From positions 3,162,001 through 3,226,000 of the forward strand of contig JALJCS010000037.1 in assembly GCA_023055355.1 (NCBI GenBank): a stretch of 64,000 nt of DNA, written 5' to 3'. Positions 50,195 through 61,376 of this stretch are shown here, one piece after another; positions within the stretch are counted from its first letter, which is position 1, and every line of letters begins with the position of its first letter. Both the position numbers and the translations under genes were made by a program. This stretch comes from Agelaius tricolor (taxonomy: Eukaryota > Chordata > Aves > Passeriformes > Icteridae). Under the pieces are notes generated by a model, which saw only the letters and a list, made by a program, of their open reading frames with translations, made no database searches and was not told the DNA's origin.

Positions 50195-50435
50195 GGAGAG
50201 CAATTCCAGTGCCACCAGTGACACAGGGACACCAGTGACACAGAGCAATGCCACCAGTGACACAGAGCAATTCCAGTGCCACCAGTGACACAGGGACACC
50301 AGTGACACAGAGCAATGCCAGTATCACCGGTGACACAGAGCAATCCCACCAGGGACAGGGAGCAATGCCAGTGCCACCAAGGACACAGAGCAGTCCCACC
50401 AGTGACACAGAGCAGTCCCAGTGCCACCTGCAGAG
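50195..50435. repeat. Degenerate minisatellite of CCAGTGACACAG units
   Basis: The core CACCAGTGACACAGAGCAAT recurs many times with spacers of varied length. Multiple reading frames stay open because of the repetition. Confidence 0.88.
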
Positions 50436-50913
50436 TCCCACAGGCTCTGCTGGAGCAGTCACTGTGCCACCAAATCAGCTGTGACAGTTCCCCATGAGCA
50501 AAGCCAAGTGCAAACTGCCCCAGGAAGCCACAGTCTGAGCAAAGGGCCAGCAAAAGGACACTGAGTCACCTGTGAGCCTTGAGTGGCAGGTTTCAGAGGT
50601 GCTTAGAGTGTGGAGGTTCTTGAGCCCTGAGGAATCTCAGCCAGGGAGCAAAGAGGAGCCTTCATCCAAGTCTGAGATGAGGGGATCTGCTCTGTGTTAT
50701 TTATTTCCCTTCTGTTTTCTGTAGCACATCCAAGCTGCACCCTCACACCACCTCAGGGGGGGTTTGCTCAGGAAATCACCTCATGGTCCAGGCAACCAGT
50801 GCTGGTCACATCCAAACTCCTCCTGAGGAACATCACCTTGGATCCCCCAGCTCACACTTGGGAGTGATGGAGACCAAGAGTCACAGGTTTGATCTTCACA
50901 AATAAACCTTTCA

Positions 50914-51082
50914 CTGGCACAGGGTGCCCAGAGCAGCTGGGGCTGCCCCTGCATCCCTGGCAGTGCCCCAGGCCAGGCTGGACAGGGCTGGGAGCAGCCT
51001 GGGACAGTGGGAGGTGTCCCTGCCCATGCTGGAGGTGGAATGAGGTGAGTTTTAAGGTCCCAACCATTCCATGATTCTATAA
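50914..51082 (+). mobile_element. CR1 LINE 3' end
   Basis: GCCCAGAGCAGCTGGGGCTG, GGACAGTGGGAGGTGTCCCT and CCATTCCATGATTCTATAAA mark a CR1 3' end in plus orientation. Confidence 0.9.
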
Positions 51083-51260
51083 ACACCCCAAAAAGACACA
51101 TGTGAGCTCTCCAAACTGGGGCAGCAGAGTCTCTTCTGCCCCTACAGCCCCAACACCACCCCAGCAACAAAACCATCTCTGGGTTGGGCTGGACATGGAA
51201 CAACAATTACATCACAGCCTTTCATTTCTGTATCTTCTAAGGAATAAAGAAATGCAAAGA

Positions 51261-51719
51261 TGTTGAGTTTGTGGGGTCCCCAGGACAAGGTGAGAGATGA
51301 GAATCTGACTCCATGTTCTCAGAAGGCTGATATATATTATATTATATTATATTATATTATATTATATTATATTATATTATATTATATTATATTATATTAT
51401 ATTATGCTATACTAAAACTATACTAAGGAATACAGAAAGGATACAGACAGAAGGCTTAACAACAATGATAATGAAAAACTCAGGGCCGACTCCTCAGAGT
51501 CTGACACAGCTGGCTGTGATTGGTCATTAATTAAAAACAATTCACATTGAGCCAATCAAACATTCACCTGTTGGTAAACAACCTCCAAGCCACATTCCAA
51601 AGCAGCAAACACAGGAGCAGAAATCAGATAATTATTGTTTTCATTCCTCTCTAAGACTTCTCAGCTTCCCAGGAGAAAATCTGGGCAGAGAGGATTTTTC
51701 AGAAAATATCCTGGTGACA
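51261..51719 (-). mobile_element. Solo LTR, family A (copy 5)
   Basis: The minus strand starts TGTCACCAGGATATTTTCTG and ends near GGGGACCCCACAAACTCAACA. It contains CAATCACAGCCAGCTGTGTC and GAAGCTGAGAAGTCTTAG. An AT microsatellite has expanded inside it. Confidence 0.85.
51331..51405. repeat. (ATTAT)n microsatellite, about 14 copies
   Basis: A pure ATTAT array lies within the family-A LTR, at the position where other copies have the TAATATAATATAGTAT stretch. Confidence 0.95.
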
Positions 51720-52673
51720 CCCCACCAACAAAACCATCTCTGGGTTGGGCTGCAAATGGAACAACAATTACATTCCAGCCTTTCATTTCTGTATCTTAAG
51801 AATAAAGAAATTCAAAGACACAAAAAGGAATGAAAAATACCAAGTGAATCATAAGCTATTTTAATGCAGAGAGGGTAAAGTTCCAGTTGGGATCCAATTT
51901 AAGGTAGATTTATATCTTGTTTGAACTGTTCATCCCTACTCACAAGCATATTGAGTTAGGCCCAGTCCACAGTCCTGGAAGACCCACTGGACACTAATAT
52001 TTGTCAGTAGGAAATGGAAGAAACATGAAAATCTCTTGCCATTAAGATCAAACGAGAGCAAGGGTGCACTTTGACATTTCTGCTCTCCTGCAAGGAGCCC
52101 CTGCTTTGCAAAGCAAATTCCACTGTGGAGTTTTGAACTCCTGGAAAGATGAAAGGTGAAAGCCCAGCTCACTGAAAGTCAGCACTGAGCTTTCTGACAG
52201 CTCCAGATGGAGCACGTTTGACCCCTGATTTTCTGGGTCCACAAACACAATTTTCAGTTCTTTGGAAGTTCCTGGTGCACATCAAAGGCACCTCACAGAG
52301 GGAACAGAGCAGAGCAAACCCTGCTGGCTCTGAAGGACAGCGAGGAGCCCCAAGCCCTTCCCAATGCCCTGGGGATCCCACAGAAAGCTCTGAGCTCCAA
52401 ACTCACTGCCAGCTCCACAGCAGCTCCCTCAGGAAGGCTCCCAGCTGGCTCCTCTCTGTAAGGAATGCTTAGGCTCAGCCTAGCAAAAGAATTATTTTGA
52501 TTGAGGAACTCATGGGCAGGCCCTGAAGTTTTCAGGCTTTTCTCACTTTGCAAAAGAAGGGGAACTTCCCATGGCAACCAGAGGAGGGTTTGATGATGGA
52601 CAATGAGGTTCTTGTGTAGCCACATTTCTCTTCACGGAGAGAAGCAAGGTACAATTCTTCTCAAGAATATTTC

Positions 52674-53009
52674 TGGGATTCACATTCTCTGAAACTCAGA
52701 GAAAGAAACACAATTCTTATCATTTGCTGTGCCTGTGTTTGTACAAAAGTAGAACGCAGTATGGAGATTGTTTACCCAAAGTGTTGGTGTTTTGTTTCCT
52801 TGGCCTATCAGGGCCAAGTGTGTGTGTGTGTGTGTGTCAGGACTGTGGGCTGACAGTCACAAGATTCTGTGCAGTGTGTGCAGGGTTGAGTACTTGGCAG
52901 ATTCAGTTTTAGATGTATAGAATAATATAGTAAAAGAAAGTAATTAATTGATATCCATGGAGTCAGATCCATCATTCTCTCCCCTCATCGAGCCCATCAC
53001 AGCATTGCA
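52674..53009 (+). mobile_element. Solo LTR, family A (copy 6, divergent)
   Basis: TGGGATTCACATTCTCTGAA to about GAGCCCATCACAGCATTGCA. It retains CTATCAGGGCCAAG and CATGGAGTCAGATCCATCAT. It lacks part of the start and has a (GT)n run at 52819-52838. The ends are tentative. Confidence 0.72.
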
Positions 53010-53511
53010 ATATTCTTGCATGGGCAAAACTGGGAATTACTGCTCAGCAAAGGAAAGCAGAGTTGTACTATTGCCTCTTGAAAAGGTTTTCCACCTCCAC
53101 AGAGCCCATATTAGCAATAGATGAATCACTGTCATTCACAAACACCAAGCACGTAAACAAGAGGATCTAAACTGATCCAGAAATGATCTTGATTTGAAAA
53201 CTAGACCTGGAGGGAAAACAGGGCTCAGGAGGACTCAGATCCCAGAGCATCACAGCTTCTCTTGCTGTGCCATTGTTTCCTCCCAACCCAGCACAGTCAT
53301 TTCTGCACCCGGACTCTGCCCTTGGAGTCCATCACTGGAAATATTCTCCCTCAGCAGCACCAACATCCCCCAGCTCCAGCAGCCCCTGGGTACTGCCAGA
53401 GCCCTGATCAAAGCTTGATAACAAATGCAGCACATCCAGACACTTCATGGGATAATGAATAAACTCACACAACATGGGGGGTGTGTATTCTGTTCTGGGG
53501 GTTTGTGTATC

Positions 53512-54150
53512 TGTCAGAGCTGGGGCAGTTCTCTGCTGTCCATGGGCAGTTTTTTCTTGATCTCTCCCCCAGCCAATCCTCCCTGCAGGAGATCTCTGCT
53601 GTCCATGGCCACTGAGTGTCCCTGCAGGGCTGATCCAATTCCAGCATCCCATGGGGAGATGCTGCATTGCCCAGGGCAGGAGCCAAGCATTCCTACCTGG
53701 ATCCAATGTGAGCCTGGCACAGCCCAGCAGCCTTTGCCCAGTGCATTGCCAGAGGAGCAGCTTCTGCTGCCCTGCATGGCCAGAGGGAGCCCAGGCCCAT
53801 CTGCAGCAGCCCTGGAGCTGCAGAGGAAAACTCCCCCCTTGTGCAGGATCCCTGCTCCAGCAGAGCCACAGCTGGCACTGCAGGAGGGCTGAGCCCCCAT
53901 GGGATGGGGCTGTGCCACCCCCTGACACACAGGGGACAGGGACTGCTCTCACTCTGGCAATGGTTTGGGTTTTTTTCTGTACTATTGGATTTGTATTTTT
54001 AATTTTCCTAATAATTAACTGTTATTCCTGCTCCCATACCTTTGCCTGAGAGCCCCTTAATTTCAAAATCGAAATAATTCCGAGGGAGGGGGTTTACATT
54101 TTCCCTTCCAAGGGAGGCTCCTGCCTTCCTTAGCACACACCTGTCTGTTG
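53512..54150 (+). mobile_element. LTR, family E (copy 4, young)
   Basis: It starts TGTCAGAGCTGGGGCAG, with the same layout as 40295. In the first 430 bp it differs from the copy at 45330 at only a few positions. Confidence 0.85.
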
Positions 54151-55396
54151 AAACCCAGCCAGCCTCAGCAGCAACCTGTGGTGTCCTGTGTCACCCCAAG
54201 GCCAGTGGGATGCTCCAGGTGAGCACCACCAGCTCCAAGGGCCACCCAGAACCAGAGAGCCCAGAGCAGACACTGCCCCAGCACCAGCACACCAGATGCA
54301 GAACAGCTGCATCCACCCAATTATTGCTGCATCCACACTGCAGAGAGAGAGAGAGACCCAGCTCCTGCCCCCAGCCCAGCCTGGCACTGGGCTGGGCCCA
54401 GCTGCACAAAGTCAGGTCTGGGCCATGTGGCCCCAGAGCTGCATTGTCCCCCACAGTGAGCTGCTGCTGTAGCAGATTCTTCCCAAATTTCATGGTCCAG
54501 AAAATGCTCTGCCTATGCTTGAGGGGTCTCTGACCTGTCTGCACTGGGCTCCCACCCTGAGGAAAACTCTTGGGTTGCTCTATTTTAATACATTCCCAGA
54601 TGATGCTGAAGCTTGGAATTAGCAGGAGGTGCTCCACTTGCTGGTAAAAAATGTTTTTCCCCATCACCAGCTTTCCTAAACCACCTGTTAGTCCTTGGAC
54701 TCTTTTGAGCACAAACAAGCCACAGCTGAGACAAACCTGCAGCTCTCAGAGGAGCTTGGTTGGAGTCATTGTTCCAATGCTTTTGTGCTGCTGAGGCAGG
54801 AAGTTCTTTTGCCCAGCTTATTATTGAAGTGTTTCACCCTACTGATGATTCAGCCTCTTTGCTTCAAGCATAAATCACCTCCCAGATAAAGCCTTGCTAG
54901 AAAGCTTTCATGAGCCCCAATTAAAAGGAAAAGTCTGTGGAAGTATAAATAGCGGATCAGCATGGTAAAAATGGGCTGGGATTTGTGAACTTGCTTTCTT
55001 CTTGCTCTCCTAATTCCTCAATTTATCACAGGACAAGGAGTGAATATTTACAAGGTAGGTTTCCAACTGCAAGGCTGGGCTGAAGCCTTTGATGCTGTGA
55101 CTTTCTTAATCTGTAGGAAAGCTGGATCTGGACCACCTCTAAAGTCACCTCAATCTTTTGGGAATGACTGAATAATCCTTCACAACAAACCCCTCACTTT
55201 GACAGACCTGAGCCAAGCCATCAAACCCCAGTCCCCTCTCCTGAACAGCCTTGACACCAAAATCCTCAGTTTGCCTGGAGCCATCACAGCCCAACTTTCT
55301 CAGCTTCCAATCTGCTTTGAGGACAGAGCAAACCCTCCCAGATTTCAATGAGTGCTGAACTGGTGAAGCACATCCCACCCAGTGACTGCTCCCTGA

Positions 55397-55814
55397 TGTC
55401 ACAGTCACATTCTCTGAAAAAATCCCTTCACCCAGGATTCCTCTCCTGGGAAGCTGAGAAGCCTCAGAGAAAAGGAAAACAATTCTCATCTCATTTGCTT
55501 CTCCTGTGCTGTGCTCATGTGGAATGTGTTTGGAGATTGTTCACCCACAGGTGATTGTTCCATTGCATTCTGCTGGGAGTTGTTTTCACTCTTGGGCCAA
55601 TCAGGGCCAAGCTGTGTCAGGGCTCTGGAAAGAGTCAGGAGTTTTCATTATTATCTTTTTACATTCTGTAAGTATCCTTTCTGCATTCTTTAGTATAGTT
55701 AGTGTAGTATTCTTTAATATAATATAGTATCATAAAATAATAAATCAGCCTTGTGGGAACATGGAGTCAGATTCATCATTCCTTCCTGCCACGAGGGTCC
55801 CTGCAAATACAATA
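55397..55814 (+). mobile_element. Solo LTR, family A (copy 7), TA-ended
   Basis: It runs from TGTCACAGTCACATTCTCTG to GCAAATACAATA. A perfect 6-bp target duplication CCCTGA lies at 55391-55396 and 55815-55820. This fixes the last two bases as TA, not CA. Confidence 0.9.
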
Positions 55815-56187
55815 CCCTGACATCCCAGTAAAGCCCTGGCTGCCCTGAGCAGCCCCAGCCACAGAGCAGCAGGAGGAGGGGAGTGAGAACAGAGCCCTGC
55901 TGATGCAGGACAATCAATCCTGACGTTTTGCAGCAGGAAATGAATGGGCCATTAAGGCAGAAGTTGTAACCTCAGCCTTCCCCTAATGGGTCTCAGTCCC
56001 AGACTGCCTGGCAGCACAGGGATTTCAGTCCCAGCAGGGCTGGCTGCTCCAGCAGCACCAAGGGAGGGGTTTGTACAAGCAGGGGAACAAATCTACCCCA
56101 ACTTGGGCCAGCCTGTGGTGGTGGCACTCACGGGAGGGAGGGGTGAAGGAAGGGTTCAGCTAAGCCTGAGGATTAGCAGCTTTTAGA

Positions 56188-56570
56188 GAATCACAGATTT
56201 GGGTTGAAGGCACCTTAAATCCCATCCCATCCCAGCCCTGCCATGGCAGGGACACCTCCCACTGTCCCAGGTGCTCCCAGCCCTGTCCAGCCTGGCCTTG
56301 GGCACTGCCAGGGATCCAGGGGCAGCCCCAGCTGCTCTGGGCACCCTGTGCCAGGGCCTGCCCACCCTCCCAGGGAACAATTCCTGATTCCCAATATCCC
56401 ATCCATCCCTGCCCTCTGGCACTGGGAGCCATTCCCTGTGTCCTGTCCCTCCATCCCTTGTCCCCAGTCCCTCTCCAGCTCTCCTGGAGCCCCCTCAGGC
56501 CCTGCAAGGGGCTCTGAGCTCTCCACACAACCCCTTCTGTGTCTTCTGTGTCCATGAGGGAGGTTCTCTA
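56188..56570 (-). mobile_element. CR1 LINE fragment
   Basis: AGAATCACAGATTTGGGTTG then CCCTGCCATGGCAGGGACAC and TCCAGCCTGGCCTTGGGCAC is the inverted CR1 3' end. It continues to about ACACAACCCCTTCTGTG. Confidence 0.88.
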
Positions 56571-57039
56571 TTCCCAACTTTGTCGCCTCCTCTGGATTTG
56601 CTCCCTCAGTTCCATGTCCTCATTATGTTTGGGGCACCAGAACTGTGTGTTTTTCCCTGCTTTCATGAGTTAGCAGGAGAAAAAGCTCCTTTATTCTTAC
56701 TAATGCTTAATCACAGTTTACACAGACCACATCTTGCCTCCCATGGTCCCACAGCCTTTTGCAAATCTTAATTAAGGAAAAGATTAAAAGTAGGTGCACA
56801 GCTCAGTTCTGATGACTAGCCTGCATCAGGGGAATGCTGCTCTCCTTGAGGACACCAGAGCCTGGGGCTGACAAGGAAACTTCTCCTGATAAAATTTTCC
56901 TAACAAAAAAACATTTTCCTCAGGAGTGGAGAACTGGGTTGGTGAATCAGAGCCCCCTGAACAAGGAATAACCTCGGACATTCCCCCTTTGTCAAGGGGT
57001 TCACTTACTCTACCAGTTCTGGATTCAAGGGGAAACATC

Positions 57040-57685
57040 TTCCAGATTCTTCCCAGCCTGGGTCCAGTAGGGTTCCAGCAGCATCCCTGGGCAGTTTCTG
57101 CACTGCCTGGAGCAGGATGGATGGATTTCACTTACAGAGGAGTGGCCAAGATGAGGGAGGTGATTCCCCCCTCTACTCTGCCCTTGTGGGATCCCACTTG
57201 GGGTTCTGTGTCCAGGTCTGGGGTCCTCAACATCAGGAGGAGCTGGAGCTGCTGGAACCAGTCCAGAGGAGGCCATGGAGCTGCTCCAGGGCTGGAGCCA
57301 GGCTGGGAGAGCTGGGGGTGCTCACCTGGAGAGGAGAAGCTCCAGGGAGAGCTCAGAGCCCCTGGCAGGGCCTGAAGGAACTTCTGAAAAGGAGGGAGAG
57401 GGACTTTTCATATGGGCAGTGTGACAGAACAAGGGGCAATGATTTCAAACTGAGAGAGAGCAGGGTTAGATGGGATATTGGGAATTGGGAATTGTTCCCT
57501 GGCAGGGTGGGCAGGCCCTGGCACAGGGTGCCCAGAGCAGCTGGGGCTGCCCCTGGATCCCTGGCAGTGCCCAAGGCCAGGCTGGACAGGGCTGGGAGCA
57601 CCTGGGACAGTGGGAGGTGTCCCTGCCATGGCAGGAGTTGGAATGGGATTATCCCTTCCCACCCAGACCAATCCAGAATTGTATG
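57040..57685 (+). mobile_element. CR1 LINE fragment, long
   Basis: GGTTCTGTGTCCAGGTCTGG, GGAGAGCTGGGGGTGCTCAC and the shared CR1 3' block (GCCCAGAGCAGCTGGGGCTG) lie in plus orientation. Its last 180 bp is almost the exact inverse of 56188-56390. Confidence 0.88.
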
Positions 57686-59235
57686 GCTTCACTGCTGTTA
57701 CCTGTGCACAGCCTGACAGAGCATCCACAAACACCCCATGAGGATTTCCAGTCACTGCTGCAGCATAATCTGGGCTTTTGTCTCCTATTTTCAATTTGAT
57801 GGACTTGGAGTAGGCACAGAAGACACCAAACCAAGAAACAATTGGCCAGAAAGCAGCACAGGAGTGAAGCTGTGAAAAGGCTGAGGGCTGCACTGAGAGG
57901 ATCTTCCTCACCCTCAGCTTCTCTGTTTCCAACCTGCAGTAGCACAGCCAGGTCCTCAGCAAGCAGAGCAGCACAGGGAGGGGCTGACAGCCCTTGGGGA
58001 CAAGGGACAGGTGGCAGGGGTGGCTTTTGGCACCATTGACTTCTGCTGAGTGTCCCATGGCACAGCACAAAGCACTTGGCCTCCCCTCAGTGAGGACATC
58101 CAGAGCCCCTCAGATCTGCCAGATCCAAGCATCAAACTCTGAGCTGGGATCTCAGACACAACAAATCCAACTCTGCAGCAGGACTGCCACAGTCCAAGCA
58201 CCTGATCCCAATTCATGGGGATCCAGAATGAAACTAAACAGCTTCAATCTGCCCCCAAAATCAATCCCCCCATAGTAAGCTCGGGGTTTTGCATGTGGTA
58301 TGAGAGGCAGGTTGGGAGAAGATGATCTCATGCACCACATATTGATTAATCAATTGCAGCCAGGATGCTAATGGGCTTTTCTTACAACACTTGGCACCAG
58401 GAGGAAGGAGCAGAAATGCTGAATGAGAAGGGGAGAAACTGGTGGTGTGGTGAAGCTTTAGGGTGAGGGGAGAAATCTTCTTGAGATGGCTTTAAGTGGT
58501 CAGAGACTGGGAATAAATGGAGGAACTGAGCAAGGAAGGGAATAAATCACATTTATTGGCTCCAAACACAGCAGAATTGTACCTGGCAATTCACTGTGGC
58601 TGAGGATAATCCTTTCCTGTTGCTACAAAAACCCTCCCAGGAAGGACTGAAAGGGCCCAGCAGGGCTCTGGAGTCTGTGATGAAGAAAACTGAGCACAGC
58701 ATCATCCCTCCAGCCAGAGAAATGGGCTGAGGGCATCAGTAGTGCCCAGCTTAGGGATTTTTCCACATAAACTACATCCTCAAATGAGAGCCTTGCACTG
58801 CCTAGAAGCTAGCAGAGGCTGGGGGAAATCATCCTGCCCTTTGTAAAATTGGGAAGAGCAAAACTGAACAGCCAAGAGGTTGTGCCAGTCATGGTCCTGC
58901 CTGGCAGGAGGCAGGAATTCAGCCTGGCCCATCTTCTCTGCAGCCCACAGAGTCATGCCAGGGGTGAAGGTGAGTGATAGGGCTTTGTAAAACTGCACTG
59001 GACTAAACAAAACCAGTCCTGGAGCTCAGTGTTACAAGTTTGATCACGCAGTCAGGAGAGGAAACCTCCAGGTACAAAACATGAAGGAGTTTCTGCTTTT
59101 GCCACTCAATTTTGTACAATTTGGAATTTCTGTGGGGCATTGTGAGAACCTGCTCCTACTCACCCAGCAGAGCACAGGAGCACCTTGGGGTGACACCAGC
59201 TCCTGCACTGCCATCACCCAGGTTTCAGTTTTCTG

Positions 59236-59362
59236 ACTGAAACCATCCTGAGAAATTTCTGACTGAAACCACCCTGAAGAGTTCTGGATTGGAGCCATCC
59301 TGAGGAGTTCCTGACCAAAACCATCCTGAGAAGTTCCTGTCTGGTGCTGCTGCATCCTCCTG
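59236..59362. repeat. Minisatellite A, downstream side of exon 6
   Basis: About four degenerate copies of the unit GTTCCTGACTGAAACCATCC then TGAGAA. It ends with a 30-bp block (59333-59362) that is identical at 60308-60337. Confidence 0.88.
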
Positions 59363-59562
59363 CTCCTACTCATCCCATAGCTGAGCAACTCTGCACCCTC
59401 AAAGCACCACAGACGCAACCAGAAACAGTCCCTCAGGAAAACAGGAACAATCCTCCTCAAAAGCAGGGGTTCAGGAGGTGAAAACCACACAAATTAAATC
59501 ACTTTTTTCTTCCCAGAACCATCTCTTCCCACCCAACCCCCCAGCCCCAGCAGAGCACTCAC

Positions 59563-59750
59563 ATTGTAGAGGATGTCAGTCCAGCCCTCCATGGTGATGC
59601 ACTGGAAGACAGTGAGCACGGCGAAGAGGATGTTGTCAAAGTTGGTGATGCCATAGTTGGGGCCCTGCCAGTACTCCCTGCACGTGGTCCCGCTCTCACA
59701 CTGCCTGGCAGGAGGCTCCTCTCCACAGGGAAAATCCCCCACCTCCTCAC
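59563..59750 (-). CDS. CACNA1B: CACNA1B exon 6: repeat-I pore loop of Cav2.2
   Basis: This internal exon of 188 bp encodes 62 full codons after a 2-base partial codon. The product is part of the pore-forming alpha-1B subunit of the presynaptic N-type calcium channel in the plasma membrane. The exon covers the extracellular turret of repeat I, with three cysteines (in PCG, QCE and TCRE), and then the pore helix and selectivity filter. The filter motif [11 protein letters not shown] contains the repeat-I glutamate of the EEEE calcium filter. On the minus strand the acceptor is a pyrimidine-rich tract ending CCCTGCAG before GTGAGGAG, and the donor is TACAAT followed by GTGAGT. The incoming phase needs one base from exon 5, which lies outside the window. 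The turret differs from the mammalian protein as I remember it, while the filter is essentially invariant. A minisatellite flanks the exon on both sides and almost touches the acceptor. Confidence 0.94.
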
Positions 59751-59770
59751 CTGCAGGGAGGGAAGAGAAG

Positions 59771-60337
59771 TTACTGACTGGAACTACCCTGAGGAGTTCC
59801 TGCTTGTTGGAACCATGCTGAGAAGTTCCTGATTGAAACCATCCTGAGAAGTTCCTGCTTCGAACCACCCTGAGAAGTGCCTGCTTTGAACCATCCTAAA
59901 AAGTTCCTGCTTGTTGGAACCATGCTGAGAAGTTCCTACTTGGAACCATCCTAAAGAGTTCCTGCTTGCTGGAACCAACCTGAGAAGTTCCTGATTGAAA
60001 CCAACCTGAGAAGTTCCTGATTGAAACCAACCTGAGAAGTTCCTGCTTGTTGGAACCATCCTGAGAAGTGCCTGCTTTGAACCATTCTAAAAAGTTCCTC
60101 CTTGGAACCATCCTAAAAAGTTCCTGCTTGTTGGAACCATCCTGAAAAGTTCCTGATTGGAACCATCCTGAAAAGTTCCTCCTTGGAACCATCCTAAAAA
60201 GTTCCTGTTTGTTGGAACCATCCTGAAGAGTTCCTGACTGAAACCATACTGAAAAGTTCCTGCTTGGAACCATCCTGAGAAATTCCTGACTGAAACCATC
60301 CTTAGAAGTTCCTGTCTGGTGCTGCTGCATCCTCCTG
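59771..60337. repeat. Minisatellite B, 26/29-bp units, upstream side of exon 6
   Basis: About twenty units alternate between 26 bp (GTTCCTGATTGAAACCATCC then TGAGAA) and 29 bp (with an extra TTG). The array starts 20 bp from the exon 6 boundary. A 144-residue open frame on the minus strand is repeat sequence read through in phase and not a gene. Confidence 0.95.
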
Positions 60338-60525
60338 GCACCAGTGCAAGGATTAAATTCACATTTTGGGTTTCTTTGTGCTGCTATGAATATGGAAAAG
60401 TCGTCGTGCCCCTGTGATCATTTCCACACTGCTGGGCTGTGGGAGATGGGTCAGTGGGGGTGGAGCAGAGCCATCCCTGCAGTGCCAAAATTCATATTTT
60501 GCCATCTCCCCTGGTGGAACTCTTT

Positions 60526-60778
60526 AGGTTGGAAAAGACCTCTAAGATCACCAAGTGCAACCATCAACCCAGCAGCACTAACCCATGTCCCCAAGGGCCA
60601 CATCCACACATTTTTGGGCACTTCCAGGGATGGGGACTCCACCCTTGGGAGCCCCTTCCAATGTCTGACCTCCCCTTCAGTGAGGAAATTCCCCTTGATC
60701 TCCAGTTTAAATCTCTCCTGGAGAACTTGAGGCCATTTCCTCTCGTTCTGCCACTTGTTACCTGGCAGAAGAGGCTTC
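60526..60778 (-). mobile_element. CR1 LINE fragment
   Basis: TTTAGGTTGGAAAAGACCTC then TAAGATCACCAAGTGCAACC, GGGATGGGGACTCCACC and CTTGAGGCCATTTCCTCTCG mark the inverted CR1 3' end. Confidence 0.9.
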
Positions 60779-60846
60779 CAAACTGCAAATGTGACAGCCC
60801 AGTACATATGAGAGGCCTGGAAACTATGTAAGAGCAGCATGAAAAA

Positions 60847-60925
60847 CACACACACACACCAAAAAAAATCCCAAAAACACCACAAAATAAAGCAACACCA
60901 CAAAATAAAGCAACACCACAAAAAT
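60847..60925. repeat. (CA)n and AAAGCAACACCACAAAAT simple repeat
   Basis: A short CA run is followed by A-rich units CACCACAAAATAAAGCAA repeated two to three times. Confidence 0.85.
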
Positions 60926-61376
60926 TAAAACCAACAGCGTAGTAAAAGTGGGGCTTTGGGAACAACACACACTTCAAACACCCTCAAAGTGCTAAATAGT
61001 TGCTCTGTAGCATTAAAGCAAAAGGGCACCTTCTGCACTAATGCCAGTTTGGGGGTGTGCACTGCCCCAGAATTGCCCTGGTACAGATGTTTGAGCACAG
61101 CTGCATGAGGAGCCCCTGGTGTCACCCCAAGGCAGCACTGAAGGACTCCAGCTCCTCCAGAAGCTCCACATTTCTGCTTCAAACAGAGGGAAAGGATCCA
61201 TGTGGGATGGTGCTTCTCTGCTGAGTTTCACTGCAGACCCAGAGGAGGCCAAGGTGGACAAATCTGCCAGGGAAGGAGCAGCAGGAATGGCCAGGACCAT
61301 CCCAGCACCTTCCAGGCTCAGCTGGGAAGTGCTGCAGGCTGGAAAACTCCAGTGCTGGCTTTTCAGAGCAAGCAAA

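Larger units (their letters stand above)
51159..51818. repeat. About 100-bp direct repeats bracketing an LTR
   Basis: 51159-51260 and 51720-51818 are about 92% identical. They start CCCCAGCAACAAAACCATCT and CCCCACCAACAAAACCATCT, and both end with CAAAGA. They abut the two ends of the LTR between them. Confidence 0.88.
31449..59562 (-). other. Intron 6
   Basis: At 28,114 bp this is the largest intron in the window. It contains the exon 7 relic, three young family-E LTRs, LTRs of families A, B, C, D, F and G, many CR1 pieces and several minisatellites. Stretches without recognised content are 32420-32960, 34600-35040, 36270-37000, 38680-39740, 42130-43130, 43280-44940, 47140-48050, 48480-49980, 51830-52670, 53020-53510, 54160-55390 and 57690-59220. 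These look like unique intronic sequence. Confidence 0.75.

Noticed and set aside
59896..60330. 144-residue open frame rich in WFQ, GTSQDG and [10 protein letters not shown] repeats
   Set aside because: It is the 26/29-bp minisatellite translated. Other frames are open too, and it has no splice or start context as a gene.
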